From positions 1,178,001 through 1,242,000 of the forward strand of contig JANCIK010000013.1 of assembly GCA_028532985.1 (NCBI GenBank): 64,000 nucleotides of DNA, given 5' to 3'. This DNA is from Stropharia rugosoannulata (Eukaryota; Basidiomycota; Agaricomycetes; Agaricales; Strophariaceae). A program made the translations under genes and the position numbers. Below, piece by piece: positions 1 to 12,185 of this stretch (the first letter of the stretch is position 1; each line of letters opens with the position of its first letter). The notes under the pieces were generated by a model. The model had not been told where the DNA came from and did not search any database. It saw only the letters and a list, made by a program, of their open reading frames with translations.

Positions 1-425
1 ATTTATTCATCATTCATAGTACCAGCAGATACCTACATAATTGCATAGACACTTTTGCATAGACACCTGGAACAAGCCAAACCGGTTGCATTTTGCACAT
101 GGACATCTCAAGCTTCAAGTCCTCTTTAGTAATAGTAGTTGTGGCACATATGTACCGAAGTAGCATAAATACGGTGAGTGCATCAGATGTAATGATGACG
201 GAACTATCGCAAGAGCGAAACTAAGTTTTAGAATCTGGGCTGCATGTATACTCTATAAAGAGGACAACTGGCTCAAATGCAAATTTGTCTGTGGACATCA
301 ACTTAAGACGCCGTCACCTAATGGTGTGAAGGAGATATATACTAGAACTAGTGATTACTATGGATTGTTAACATAAAAAAAGCGAAGAGTAGTAGGCTAT
401 TTGCTCTTAACTGAATATGATAACG
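1..425. other. No gene recognised
   Basis: AT-rich sequence without a reading frame I can connect to a family. It lies downstream of the minus-strand 7TM gene and may hold its 3' untranslated region. Confidence 0.5.
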
Positions 426-1671
426 TTAGGAAATGCTGTCCGTCTCAATATACGACTCAAATATTTCTGTTAAAGTAATATGGAAATCATCTTTTGTTTT
501 GGTTGAAAGATTAGTATAAAACGTCTCCGCCGGTGCTGCTCTCCTGGTTATGTTGCTTTGATTTTTGTGTTTTGATTTGTGATTGAGGTCACAGTTTCCG
601 ATACGCGCTGGTGGATGAGGAGAAGTTACAAGAGCTTTCGATCTTCGCCTTCTTGATGCACGTATTCCGGATGCTACGACCACCAGCAGGTTGGAAACTG
701 TCAGACACAGGGCGGACTGTATAAAATGACATGTAGTAACAGCCATCGTAAGTTCATAGAGGAAAAAAAAGAGAGAAACATTGCATCAGACACCTACAGT
801 TAATTGGCATACAAAGTTAAGCATCGTCTTAACATCAATTCCAGTATAGTAGTGGAGAATGGTAAAGACCAGGGGGGTGAGGCATGGCACGACACCGCAC
901 GCTAGAGTGAGTAGAATAATGTGCCTCTCTGCCTGCGTGAGCCTGACATTGCGGAATAATGTCATTGGACATAAAGCTAGAGTGGAATCGCTCGCTAACT
1001 GAGCTGCAAAACACCAGCAAAGAAAAAAAAGTCAAGCTCCTTGGCATACTACAAGAAACATATGAATCTCACCTGTTGTCATCACATGTGTCAATATGCG
1101 GCTGGATGGATGATATAGACATGTCGGGAACATAACTGGTCCTGTTCCTCGATAGGTGTTGCATATGTCGTCTATGGCGATTGCCCCGGCAGCTACCGTC
1201 GCGGGGAAGAAGAATAAAGCGAGTCCAACATTAAGGCGCCGGGCAGGAGACTGAGGAGGAAATATTCGAGCAAGACCAAGAGCCAAAACGCTTCGTGACA
1301 ACCTAGACACAAGCAAGGATCTTATTTAGCTTGCTTCTGACGAAGAGTTAATGGGCAAGAACAACCACATAATTATCATAGGAGGAAGGAAGGCAAACCA
1401 GACGTTATTCATCAGAATCTCACCAGCTGCAGGTCAATGTCAATGTCAATAAGCCAAAATTAACGCAGCAGATTTAGTTGCTCTCAATATGTCGCATAAC
1501 TCACTTGGCGTGATCGGTACAGCCCAAAGAACTCCTAGGTAGAAAATGTCGACCAGGCACGGAATAACGACGAGGTAGTCGTCCCACCATATTTTGGACA
1601 TGCGTAGGCGAATTGATAATCGGAAGAAGGTGAACGCAATGCCAAGGACATGTAGAGCAGTCAAGCCTACT
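426..1671 (-). CDS. Rhodopsin-like seven-TM integral membrane protein (fungal family)
   Basis: Multi-exon gene read on the minus strand from about 1671 down to the stop at 426. The first visible exon carries the family hallmark SKIWWDDYLVV, an Arg-rich end of TM1 followed by WWDDY. A later exon carries SVLALGLARIFPPQSPARR, like the ARIFP...RR segment of this family. A third frame near 830-1000 reads LFRNVRLTQAERHIILL followed by a hydrophobic stretch. The last exon (to 426) opens with a TM segment, ALCLTVSNLLVVVA, and ends in a basic and polar tail. Introns between these pieces are not fully resolved, and a short N-terminal exon upstream of 1671 is probably missing from this call. Function is unknown; the fold resembles the Pth11/rhodopsin-like fungal receptors. 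A decayed copy cannot be excluded, because some joins had to be assumed. Confidence 0.55.
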
Positions 1672-2327
1672 TTACGCTCTGCTGTCAGTAAGTTCGTTTT
1701 CCCCCTCGTTATGAAACACTACCTTTCCAGGCTAAAGAAGCGCCTGACGACAAATGCTTCATGTTGTAAAACCGTTGTTCTTGTTCCTTCTCTCTCATCT
1801 AGTGCTGTGTCTAAACAAAACAGAAAAAGGAGTGAAATGTGGTTAATGACATGTTAAGTAAGAATAGCTTCGTTGCCTTGCAGTAAATATATACTAAATA
1901 CAGGCTATCAATTTAGTCTCCGTGACAAGCTAAAAGTTGACGTTGATTACTTACCAATACGGTAATAGCATGCTTTAAATAATACGCTAACGAGCACCGA
2001 CGACACTCCTCTGAGTCTCTGACCCTCCAAAAAGCAGCTTTTCTTCGCTTCTCAGATTATGTCTTGGACGCATCAGTTGGAAATATTTGCCATGTAACGC
2101 CGGTTACTACCGATACATATCCCTGTTTACATACTAAGAACGCAGGAGAGCAGAGCAGGGTTGAAGTTTAAGCAGCAGTTGCGGATTCTTTGTTGAAGGT
2201 ACGGCGGCTTTTGCCATTGCGGAGATCAAATAAACGGAATGTCCCGTGAGGCCACATGGAAATGGCTCAGCTTAATGTTGATACTCATCTCATCTAATAC
2301 TACTTACAATACCTTCATCCCACTCCC
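1672..2327. other. Intergenic, divergent promoter region
   Basis: Lies between the minus-strand 7TM gene and plus-strand URM1, so it should hold both promoters. No further gene or clear element was seen. Short open frames here have no recognisable content. Confidence 0.5.
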
Positions 2328-2771
2328 ATGTCTAAACTTTCCATCAAAATAGAGTTCGGAGGAGGCCTAGAACTACTCTTCAGCAATCAGCGCTCGCACT
2401 TAATCGAGGTCCCATCGCAAGTGCCGACCGACAATGCTACTGATGGAAAGGTAGTGGAAGGACAAGCCATAAAGGCGACAGACGTCGCGTATCTAGTTCA
2501 TCATATGCGGGATCATATGCTAACAGAGCGTGCGGAACTCTTCATGGAAAACGGTACTGTGTGAGTGCTGCTCTTTCTCTCAGCCCGACGTCTGTTTGAG
2601 CGTGAAAATTGCGTTCGATTCAAGATCTATACTGATCAGTAGTGATACCACAGGCGACCGGGGATTCTAGTGCTTATCAATGATACGGACTGGGAATTAG
2701 AAGGAGAGGGCGAGTATCAACTGAAGAATAACGATGAGGTTGTCTTCATCTCAACACTACACGGTGGCTGA
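2328..2771 (+). CDS. URM1: Ubiquitin-related modifier 1 (Urm1)
   Basis: Two exons, 2328-2560 and 2654-2771, with a GTGAGT donor and CAG acceptor; predicted 116 aa. Urm1 acts as a sulfur carrier for 2-thiolation of wobble uridines in cytosolic tRNAs and also as a protein modifier, activated by Uba4. Evidence: N-terminal beta strand [14 protein letters not shown], central [13 protein letters not shown], the strand [13 protein letters not shown] and the obligatory C-terminal ISTLHGG with a terminal Gly-Gly immediately before the stop. Length is close to the usual 99-110 aa, with a small insertion around residues 30-45. The splice preserves phase (GT|G = Val), giving [10 protein letters not shown]. 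No oddities. The start is the first ATG in frame and matches the usual short N-terminus. Confidence 0.95.
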
Positions 2772-4729
2772 TCGAAAGAAGTCAATGCCAGTCATACAAT
2801 TTACGAATCCTCAGGACATGGGACAACATTTTTACGGCATTCATACCTATCAAAATCTATTCGGTCGACAATTGCGGTCAGGTTTGTCACGCAGGCCACG
2901 AATCTGGGGCTTTGGCTCAATGCTTTCTTGCTTTTAACGTTACACTGAACACCTCATGCCTTTGTTGTGTTATTATAGTTCCCCATATGATTGAACCTCA
3001 GAGCGACCTTGACGTCGATATTACATGGTTCTCAAATCAGCCAAATGAAACTAGAACATACATGTATCGTTTTACCCCGGCGTTTTTTTAGTGACCCGCC
3101 TTCTTTCCCTGGCTCTAGTCTGAACGTGTGTTTGAACGTGCAACGCCTTTTCGTTCTGGAACCGATTCGGCAAACTCAAACGCTAGAAGTACTTTTGTCA
3201 AATGTCCTCCCGGAGAAAGAGAACACAGCCCAACACGAAACTGAGATATACCCATCAGAAGCTTCTATATATCATAGGCGTCCTGCGCAGTTTTGAGTTT
3301 CCGCCCCCCTCAGTGGCAATACCTTACCCGAACTGAGAGAAGGAAACACATATCGTAGATCGCTTACAGCTATGCCGAGCTAACCGTGTCGGCGTTGCGC
3401 AAAAATGGTCGATGGTTGATGCTCATTATGAGCGGTCAACGTCTTTCCGTCAAGTCCTGGGACCTGCCCGACACTTAAATGCCCTTAAATGCAAACAGAA
3501 AACACATCTACAGTGAAGCTTGAAAAAGTAATCCGTTGATTTTAAAAGGTAGCCATGAAATTTATTTAGTACGCTGTTTTTACTCGATCAGCAGAATGCA
3601 CCAGCTCATACATAGGCAGATCATTACATTGATCATACATCATGGACCTCAGCGTCAGTGATAATCAAACACTCTTCTCAACAGCCACAGTTACCGGTAC
3701 GCTTCGTCTCCTAGTTCGTTCTCAGTGGAGCACAAGGCTATATAATCCGGTCGTGATGCATGAAGATTCGCACGTCCATGCTGGATTTGACCCTCCCTTT
3801 CTGGAGACACAAATACTGTACTATCAATATGTACTGAAATAAGAATGAAGATATAAACTGTCTCAGTTCTTTGGTGATTCAATTGCATCCTCTGCTCTCA
3901 TATACTCTGTCTTTGCTCCGTTCTCTCCAGACCAGTCATTTAGTTGATAGTACTACGGAATGATACGGTCAGATTTCTTGTTGCCAGTGCATTAGGAACG
4001 CTTACCTTCAAAATTTGATGATGGTAAATTTATGTAATATGTATCCTCACGACGGTTTGCAGCGCTTTGCTTCATATATCAACTTGTAGATCAGAAGGAA
4101 CAAGTAAAAGTTTTAGTTAGATAAGTCAGGTTGAGTCCTCGAGGTGAACTTCAGCATAGCAACAGCATAGCTTACTCATGCAAAATGTCCGTGGAGTCAT
4201 TTGTCGCTCTGGTTGCTTCTCCGCAGTACCATTACTTTCACTTCTCAGCCTATTAGGACCATTGGTTTATTCAGATTAGTATATCAAGCCTTGGAGTTCG
4301 CGTGGGAATATGTCCTTTGTTTTCACACGGCGGTTGTGTTGTTAATATAGACAACCCAAGCTTCCACAGATTTTCAACGATTTTCATGCTTACATATACA
4401 TACATTGGTGCAAGACAAAGAAGTTTACCTCGACGAACAGCGCAAATATAATTTCTAAGAAATGGTACGTATTGAGTTGGGTTTGATTTCAAGGCAGTCG
4501 TGATACATATTATTAGTTTAACTGATTCGACGGGGATCCACTGATCTTAGCACTGTGACTACTAACTTACTGTTACTATGGTCTTAGACAGGCTTGTCAG
4601 GCGGAATTTTCTATAATCATCTACTCTTGAGCATACAAAAGTGGCATTCAAATAATAAGCCCACTTTGATCATCGTTTCGACACCCCGCAAACATATCAC
4701 CTACGTATCCTGTCTCAAATTATTGGCGA
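2772..4729. other. Gene-poor stretch
   Basis: About 2 kb without a supported gene. The longest frame (2991-3296, +) has no recognisable domain and no convincing splice partners. No tRNA or repeat was seen. Confidence 0.45.
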
Positions 4730-6217
4730 ATGTCCACATCTGCAACTAGATGGGTTTACGTGGACGACACCGACTCCGAGCTTGAATACTTCGGGTCGTG
4801 GTTCTCAGATCCCTCCGGAAGCAAGGACTTAGACAACGTTGGTAACTTCGGTCCAACGTATGAAAGTACACTGCATGGAACGCGAGGCTCGCCATCTTCG
4901 TTTGTATACCGCTTTTCTGGTAAGTTTGCTATCATAAGTATTGCATTCTCTTAAACTCGGATCGGTTGTGCCCAAACCAGGTACCGGTGTTAGGGTTCAT
5001 GGCACGAATCGGCGCGTCCTTGACTCTGGAGTCTGGAACCCGTCTTGGGAGTGCTTCCTCGACGGCACTAAAATTAAATCAGGCAATGCATCGACTGAGC
5101 ATTTGAATAATTTTCTGTTCTGCGAACAGGATGAGCTACCAGATGGTTTGCATACCCTGACCGTGAACGCGACTCTCAGTGACAACCAGGTGTTCTTGTT
5201 TGACCAGCTGCAGTACATCCCGTCGCCCCGTCTATCCCTAGAAAACAAGACGGTATGTATCACCGTCGACGACCCGCAAGTACAAGCTGGACTTGGTACT
5301 TCCTGGCATCCCATACTTGGAAATGGTTCGATGGCAACGCAGACTACGAATGACACTTTCACATTGCAATTTGTCGGTGAGTCGGATCAAATGGATTTTC
5401 GATTTCCAGTCTTGATTGAGCTCAAGGACGAAGGCTAAGCTGGTATGGAGTAGTACCTTCCGGGTTCCCGACTGTGGGCACTGTAGGTACGTATGTGATT
5501 GACGAAGGCGCTAGTTCGACATTTTCCGTACCAGCTCCTAGCAGCGAGTCTGCGGCCACAACGTACAACATCGAGTTCTTCCAGACACCTATGCTCAGCC
5601 AAGGAGTACATAATATCAGTGTAGCGTCACAGGGGAGCTTGGAAACGACACCATTGAACCTAGCATTCCTCCTTGTTCACAATGGGTCATCCAGCGTAAC
5701 AAGCTTTCCGACATCAAGTCTACCATCAACACCGTCAGGCCCTTCGACATCAGCCATAAGTCCATCAAACACGGGCTTGTCATCGTCTAGCAATCAATCT
5801 CACCTGCACATAACATCTGTCATTGCTGGTGCCGTTGCTGGGGGAATCTTTGTGCTGATAATTGTTGGAGCGATCTGGTATATGCGACACCGCCGAAGGC
5901 GCTCCGCTCAAGACGATGAAGCCAAGCGACCTCTGCGGCCGTTCCCATTTACTGATGTTCATACAAGGGCCTATTCAATCGGCCGGGGGCAAGCAAAAAA
6001 GGGGGTTACAGGGCATTCTGTTGGGCACAGTCGACAGGGGAGATACCACAGTACAGCGGGTAGTTCAAGTTGGGAACAGCGCTTTGACTCTCAGTTTATT
6101 GAACTAAATGGGCCAGTAGTGCATCATGTGGACAGTGGAATTCGCTTGTTGGATACAGAGCTAGTACCTGAAGAAGAGGTTCTATTAGAGGTCCCGCCAA
6201 TATATGCACCCGTTTGA
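4730..6217 (+). CDS. Single-pass membrane protein with extracellular beta-rich domains
   Basis: Three exons: 4730-4919, 4981-5376, 5427-6217. It has the layout of a widespread Agaricomycete family. An N-terminal beta-sandwich-like region (WVYVDDTDSELEYFGSW, then FSGTGVRVHGT) is followed by a second similar module containing SWYGVVPSGFP. After it come a Ser/Thr/Pro-rich stalk (about 5690-5800), one TM segment, VIAGAVAGGIFVLIIVGAIW, a basic stop-transfer stretch RHRRRR, and a roughly 100-aa cytoplasmic tail. Binding partners are unknown; the modules resemble galactose-binding-like folds, which is inference. No signal peptide is visible at this start, so an upstream exon may exist. The second intron acceptor was chosen to keep the frame into SWYG. 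Confidence 0.75.
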
Positions 6218-6394
6218 CTGGATTAACCTACACATGTAGATATATATCCCGCAAAGGGCAGTTTCAACTTTCAATGATGTCCATCCGCGTTGGAAGGATA
6301 TTTTTAGAGGGCCATGCCGAGGGGATAGAACGGCACGGAAAATTCCGAAAGAGCTGACAAACTCAAGTCTTCGTCTGACTCTCCTCCGCGCGTC

Positions 6395-6766
6395 ATGTCT
6401 GCTGTTACGACCCCGAGCCGCCAGGCTATCCTAAGCCTGTACCATAATACTCTGCGCACGTCGCAGTCATTTAGCTCGTACAACTTCCGCGAGTACTTCG
6501 TGAGGCGTACCAAGGACACGTTCCGCTCCATCCAGGTGAGGGCTTCGCTTTATTACTTCATCCCCCAGTTGGAATACTTATGTTCCTCTTAGAATGAGTC
6601 GGACCCTGAGCGTCTGCGATCCCTGTTTTCCGAAGCAGTGAAGGAACACACGATTTTGCAGCGTAGTGCAATTGTTAACCAACTGTATGGAGGATGGAAG
6701 CTTGCCGTAGAAGTGAAGGAAGCCGAGAGCAAGCCCGACGCTGTCCTTGAGCGTGCGGACAGTTGA
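6395..6766 (+). CDS. ISD11: ISD11 / LYRM4, LYR-motif mitochondrial Fe-S assembly factor
   Basis: Two exons, 6395-6535 and 6593-6766; 104 aa. The family protein binds and stabilises the mitochondrial cysteine desulfurase Nfs1 together with acyl-ACP in the iron-sulfur assembly complex. The start MSAVTTPSRQAILSLYHNTL holds the LYR-like motif (SLYHNTLR), followed by SSYNFREYFVRRTKDTFR, the conserved Y-N-F-R-x-Y/F segment. Exon 2 gives a helical remainder ending EAESKPDAVLERADS. Length is typical for Isd11 (about 90-105 aa). It is convergent with RCF1, another mitochondrial gene, and the two ends are separated by about 260 bp. Confidence 0.92.
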
Positions 6767-7023
6767 ACAGTCACAGAAGGGTGTGATAACGTTGACAAAG
6801 AGATTGGTCGAGGCAGAGACTGGCGATGTTGGATTGGTTAGCAACAATACAGACGGCTTCTTGGATTTCACGGGCCAATGATTATCGACGCACTCTGGGA
6901 GGGTAGTGTATCATATTCCTGTATCAATTAACTGCAAGAAGATAGAGAGCAAACATTACTTAAATTGGTGAATAGTGAGATTAGTAAAGAACGGTTGGCT
7001 CGAGACATACGCTTTTCCCGTTT

Positions 7024-7642
7024 CTAACTGTCCTTTTCCTTTGACGACCACCACTTCCATTTCCAGCTGCTGTTTTGCTCTACGGCAGCTGTCGTCACAC
7101 CTGGTGCCTGTTCCGGTACAGCCCGTGGCTGCTTCTTGGCTTCAGGATCAACAACAGGTGCTTTGACTCCCTGCGACGTGCCCAACCCCGCCTTCGCCTC
7201 CATCTCCGATACCTCTGTCGCTACCCGCAGCCGTTCCTCGAACTCCTCCTTTGCCTGTTGTCTCTTTTTCTCAGCTACCTCGTCTGGTGCGCCTCCAGCA
7301 GCCTCAGCAATCGCCGCATCTTCAGCGCGTTTCCGCTGGAGTGCCTGTGAGCCAAGTACTAGCACCACGAGAGTGACGCCCTGTAAGCCGACGCGCGCCC
7401 GCATCCAATAGTTCATTTGCGTCGACTGGCCCTGGCGCATTTTAACGGCGGACATGATCAGCGCACCGCATGTTGCCAGACAGCCTGCGTCGGGAATGCC
7501 AATCGGTCAGCGTGGTGCAGCCGGACACGGAATCCGACGTGCCTATAGGTACCCATGGGTTTTCGTTAAATTTCCGCTTTGCCTTGTCCGTCCACGTTTC
7601 GTAGGGGTTCTGAAACTCGTGAAGTTGTGGTGGGTTGGTCAT
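7024..7642 (-). CDS. RCF1: RCF1, respiratory supercomplex factor with HIG1 domain
   Basis: Two exons on the minus strand, 7642-7543 and 7484-7024; predicted 186 aa. Rcf1 is a mitochondrial inner-membrane protein that associates with the III-IV supercomplex and modulates cytochrome oxidase. The sequence begins MTNPPQLHEFQNPYETW, then KAKRKFNENPWVPIG, followed after the intron by CLATCGALIMSAVKMRQG and a second TM, ARVGLQGVTLVVLVLG. This is the HIG1 hairpin. The C-terminus is a charged coiled-coil-like region and a Lys/Trp tail. The frame across the intron works only if the donor is GC (CTATAG|GCACGT) with a CAG acceptor and a CTGAC branch-point-like site, so this is probably a GC-AG intron of 58 nt (7485-7542). 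Confidence 0.9.
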
Positions 7643-8907
7643 ATTCGTAAATTTTTGTTCTCTTCCGTACTGCAAGGCTTCAGTAAGGCTTGTGAACGTC
7701 GCAGAGTTGTCGCAGAGGTCGACGAACCTTGCACAATGCAAAGAGCCACCCACACTACATTACCCTTTGCGGACATTGATCGTTACATAAGCATATAGAT
7801 CAGCCTGCGGCGTTGACCCAACCTTGACCCAAAACCGTAATGTCTCTTGTAACGTTCTCCAACCTGGTAAATCCTATATCTTGACACCTGGCCTATCTGC
7901 GCCTGAAATTTTCTTATTGATATTGTAAGTGGCAGGATATGCAAATTTGATCGAAGTTGACCCAAACTTGGAAATTTCTGGCGGAACATTGACAGAACAG
8001 TTAAGAATTGAAGTTGGGTAGGGAAGGGGCGCGAAAGTATGAGGAAATCTGGCTATGATGCGAAGGACTGGGAGAAATGATTCTACAGCTGCTGGACAGA
8101 TTAATCGGTCAAGGCGTCGACTGGTGACTGTATACAATAAGCATGACCTTGTTTGAGGGGCATGTATGCGCCGTGCGCGTTCTTATGCCGTGCAAAATGA
8201 GATGTACCTTTGTAACGGACCACAAGGTAAGTCTCGTCTACATACTTCCCATAACATGGTATATACTCATCTAATTATATGAATTTTTATCCATTTAGTG
8301 TAACCTCTCTTCTGCCATAGAATCACGTTCCAGGAGGTGGTTGATTAGGCGGTCACGACATGTCCAAGTGTCAATCGCTGGATTAAAACGCAGGCCTATT
8401 GGAGCTCCGCTTATCTTGGTGGCAAATAGATATGAAACATGGCCAGGGGAGGATTTGATTTTTGAGCAGCTGCGATTTCGACAGGCATCAAGTTTCATGG
8501 CACCCGAACCTTCAGATCAACCGTCCCAGCCAGTAAGGCGATCCGACGTCTATTCAGTGCATATGTGCGTAAGCTCTAGTTCAATTTATGTGGGCGCTAA
8601 TCAACTAAATTGTAGCAGACTCGACTTCGCACTTCCTCAGCTCCAGTGATATCTATTCTATGGAAATCACATTGAGACCTCCAGAACATCCAATCCAGTG
8701 CCTTCTTATGGCTTCGTGTCACCAATACATTATAACATTCCTTTATTAACTGCACACCTTTTCCAAAATTACTTGGGCTACACGGGTATCCGCCACATAA
8801 CAGCGGTTAACAACAATGGCTATAACTGGTCGCTCCGTGGGTACTAATTGCGCACGACAGTCGCCGATTTGTACTACCTATCATCTTCCTTTCCTGCCTT
8901 ACCAAAA
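7643..8907. other. Intergenic
   Basis: No supported gene in about 1.25 kb. Open frames at 7874-8137 (-) and 8341-8649 (+) show no family features. The region probably contains the RCF1 promoter and, at its right end, the promoter of the next plus-strand gene. Confidence 0.45.
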
Positions 8908-10618
8908 ATGTCCCCACTCTTGATGCTAACTCTATCATACCTGCGCGGTGTTCTTGCCTCCCCGACAACGGTCCATACGCTCTCTCCCCGACTTAGCATT
9001 GCGCCTCGTGATGGCATCGTGGATGCTATTCTAAACACACCAAATGGGCAGCGCTCTGCAGTGGACATCTTGTTGAGCTGTCTGTCCACTATGATAGCAT
9101 GTACATGGGTTTCTGCGCATCCCAATATCCCTCCACGGGAGGGGAAAAGAGAATTCCGCGTATTATGTCGACTTGGCCTCGTTCTCACGACAATGGTGGC
9201 TCCTGAATGGGTCCTTTTATATGCCATGCGGGAGTGGTATGGCGCAAGAAAGCTGGCCAAAGAGCTTAGGCTGAAAGGTTTGTAGACAGTATACAGAAAA
9301 TCTCTCATATCTGACTCATCCATAGGTTACCAATGGACAACAACACATGGATATTTTGCCCAAATGGGAGGGTTTTTGCTTTATGACGGAACAGAGAAAA
9401 TAGGAATTCTAGATCATTGGAACCTACACGCCTTGTTTGTTGAAGAAAGGGCCCTTCTTCTTTCCGGAAGAGAGATATCGAAGAACGAAGTACCCATCCC
9501 TGAGATATCCTTAGATGAACTACAGGACAGAAGCAAGGGCGATGGTCTATCAAAAGCCATAGCTGTTATGCAATCAACCTGGTTTGTAGTCCAACTTGTC
9601 GCCCGTTGGGTCCAACACTTAACAGTCACCAAACTTGAACTGTTTACCTTGGGCTTCGCTATTTTTAACGGAATAATTTATTTCATGTGGTGGGACAAGC
9701 CACTCGACGTACGCTTTGCTGTTCCAATGGTCCTGAAAAAAAGACATCAAGATGGAGCGACCCAGACGGGATCATCTGATATTGGAAACATCGTGATTAG
9801 CTCCAGTCGTAGGCTCTCAATGGAGAAGGAAAGTATGCTCCTTCCAGATGATTTTGAGGCCGAGAAGGATGTACTGGTGCTACCTGTTGAAGACAAAGGC
9901 GAAATTGGATACTCCTACGAAGAACAAACAAACAAATCAGTTATAGGTGAGTGTCTATTGGTCGCTGATATAGGTTACTGGTTGACCGAAACATTTATAT
10001 ATGGACTTTCATTTAGAAACACTCGTTCCTGCTCCTCATTGGCAACTCGAAGGCATATTGGAAACGGCAAAATCTCTTGTTCTGATAACAGTATCTCATA
10101 TAATCAATCGGCGTCGAATACCGATTACTTCTCGAGAACTTCACGTAGCTTGGAGGGAGTACAACCTGGAAGGAGCAAGCTACATGCGTGTATCTCTCGG
10201 TGACGCATACATCGACTCACACGACGACCTCTACATCCATGCCATATCCTCGATCCCCTGTTTGATTTTTGGCGGCATTCACTGTATTGCATGGAACTTC
10301 GGCTTCCCTACCGTAGTTGAACTTAACTTATGGCGAGTATGCGCAGCAGCAATTACAATCCTGCCAGTGGCAACAAATATCGCGTCATGCTGCTACTTCC
10401 CCCGTCGCCCACCTCCTTCCTACAAGTCATCCACATTTCGGGAGACAGCTTTTCCATCTCCGTGGAAATTTCTCTACGCCCTACCTGCAACAGTGCATAT
10501 TATCATTTACATACTTGCACGCGTAGGACTATTTCTAGAGGCATTGCTTACCCTACGGGACCTTAGCCCGAGCTCTCTTTCTCAGGTAAATTGGACGACA
10601 CTGTTACCTCACCTTTGA
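8908..10618 (+). CDS. Agaricomycete multi-pass membrane protein of unknown function
   Basis: Three exons, 8908-9277, 9326-9946 and 10017-10618; 530 aa. I recognise the family by its pattern but know no function. It has a short signal-like N-terminus (MSPLLMLTLSYLRGVLA), then LLSCLSTMIACTWVSAHPN, a PEWVLLYAMREWYGARKLAK segment, and WTTTHGYFAQMGGF. Next come SKGDGLSKAIAVMQSTWFVV and LELFTLGFAIFNGIIYFMWW, and a long C-terminal half with more TM segments. Both introns are phase 1 and splice cleanly. An upstream ATG at 8848 is in frame; 8908 was preferred because it puts the hydrophobic segment at the N-terminus. Confidence 0.8.
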
Positions 10619-12185
10619 CCGGGTCCGTGAGCTAATAAATGAAGTACATATATCACTTGTTTTCAGCTTGCTTTGTATTTGTCAATGTCATGGAAAATAG
10701 AAAAGTTAGAAGACACGGGGTAAATTTCGCAGTTTACTGTAGAGTATAGTAAACATGTATGTATGCGAGTATCATTTATGTAATGGATACTATATACTGT
10801 ACCTCCTTAGCCTTTTCATTACAATCAACTGTCCCAACAGCGTTCGGCACAAGCACGGCATTTCCCGCTTTATCGTTCTGTTTGATACGTCAAGTGTACG
10901 TGCCGAGCTTTGCGGCCGTGGAATCTCTTTCAATGCGATCATCAACTGAGGTGGCATCTCAAACTGCTCTTGTCTCTTTCTTCGATTCAATGTGGAACTT
11001 ATTTTGGCTCATCGATCTCTCCAAATACGACGCTTCTGTGCACGACACGACCTGTGACTCAATGGCACGCTTTACCTCTACTTTTATTCCAGGGCATCCT
11101 ACTTTTTAGGCTTTTTTCGACATCCCCATGACTTGAAATAAGATTGGTAGTCTACAGATGACTCGCTGCTGTCGGTCTGATGAATGCTTTAAATGAACCG
11201 TGTGCGAGCTTAGTCTGTCTGGCTTCAAGCTTCACCCCTTAGGGCAACTTCAAGCCCAGCCGCCGCTACTGCGGGGCGACGACTACCGTTTTATACTGGC
11301 TGCCAAAGCCAAATGACAGCCTCAATAAATTCCAGGGTTGTTTGTGACAGGCCACCAATCCAGCAAGATCCGAAAGCTTGTCCCTAGCCGCCATTTTTTC
11401 GTGTAGGAAGAGTTCGGCAAGGCACGTCTTCCGTCCTGGTCACCCTTAGCACTCTCGCAATTTCGCTTTACAATTGTGGCTTCATTCATACAAGTACTAC
11501 AAGCTTTCACAGTACTGCCAAGATATTACCTTGATAAGGTGCTTCTGACACCATTCAACATCATTCCAAAGCTTAATAATTACGATGCCGGTCATAGTCG
11601 TGAGCTTGTTTTACCTGTAAGTGATCGCCTCAACTCTCCCTGTTCTGCAATGACCGAACTACAGCGCTCGCGAACCTAACTTTTATTAACGGAATGCGAA
11701 ATGGGGCGGCGTACGGTAAGTAAATTTAGCTAATCGGTAAACGTAACGATATTGAATCAACATGAGGTTGCGTAGCGGGATGAACAGGAAGCCATATTGA
11801 GGACAGTCGGTGCTTGACACTGGACACGCCGACATTGATGTTGATTTCAACTCTATTCAATAACGAGAAGTAACGAGAAGCCCACTGTGTAATGCGCTAC
11901 TTTCCTTTTGAAGGACGATACGCCCGTCTAGAATGACAAGATGGTATCGAAATATTCGCTTTAGCCTCAACAGTGAGGTAAGCCTCTCAATCGGCGTTAA
12001 AGCTCATTTGTAGATTTTTTTTGTAGCCGAACAGTGGTACGGCTTCGTTTATGATCAGCGGAGGGGAATACTCACACTTATATATCAGAGAATTTTTTCA
12101 GTCCTTTTAATCTCTGTCTCCTCCCTTTTGCCTGGTAGTCCACTCCCCGACGCTCCTTACCTCTCATAACGGCGTACAGAGCACC
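10619..12185. other. Gene-poor stretch before the aquaporin pair
   Basis: About 1.6 kb without a supported gene. A plus-strand frame at 10759-11109 is hydrophobic but matches no family and lacks splice partners. The promoter of the first aquaglyceroporin should lie at the right end. Confidence 0.4.

Noticed and set aside
2991..3296. 101-aa plus-strand frame
   Set aside because: No recognisable domain, no signal peptide, and no intron partners; likely chance.
10759..11109. Plus-strand 116-aa hydrophobic frame
   Set aside because: No family match by eye, no clear splice signals to neighbours; both strands contain comparable open frames.
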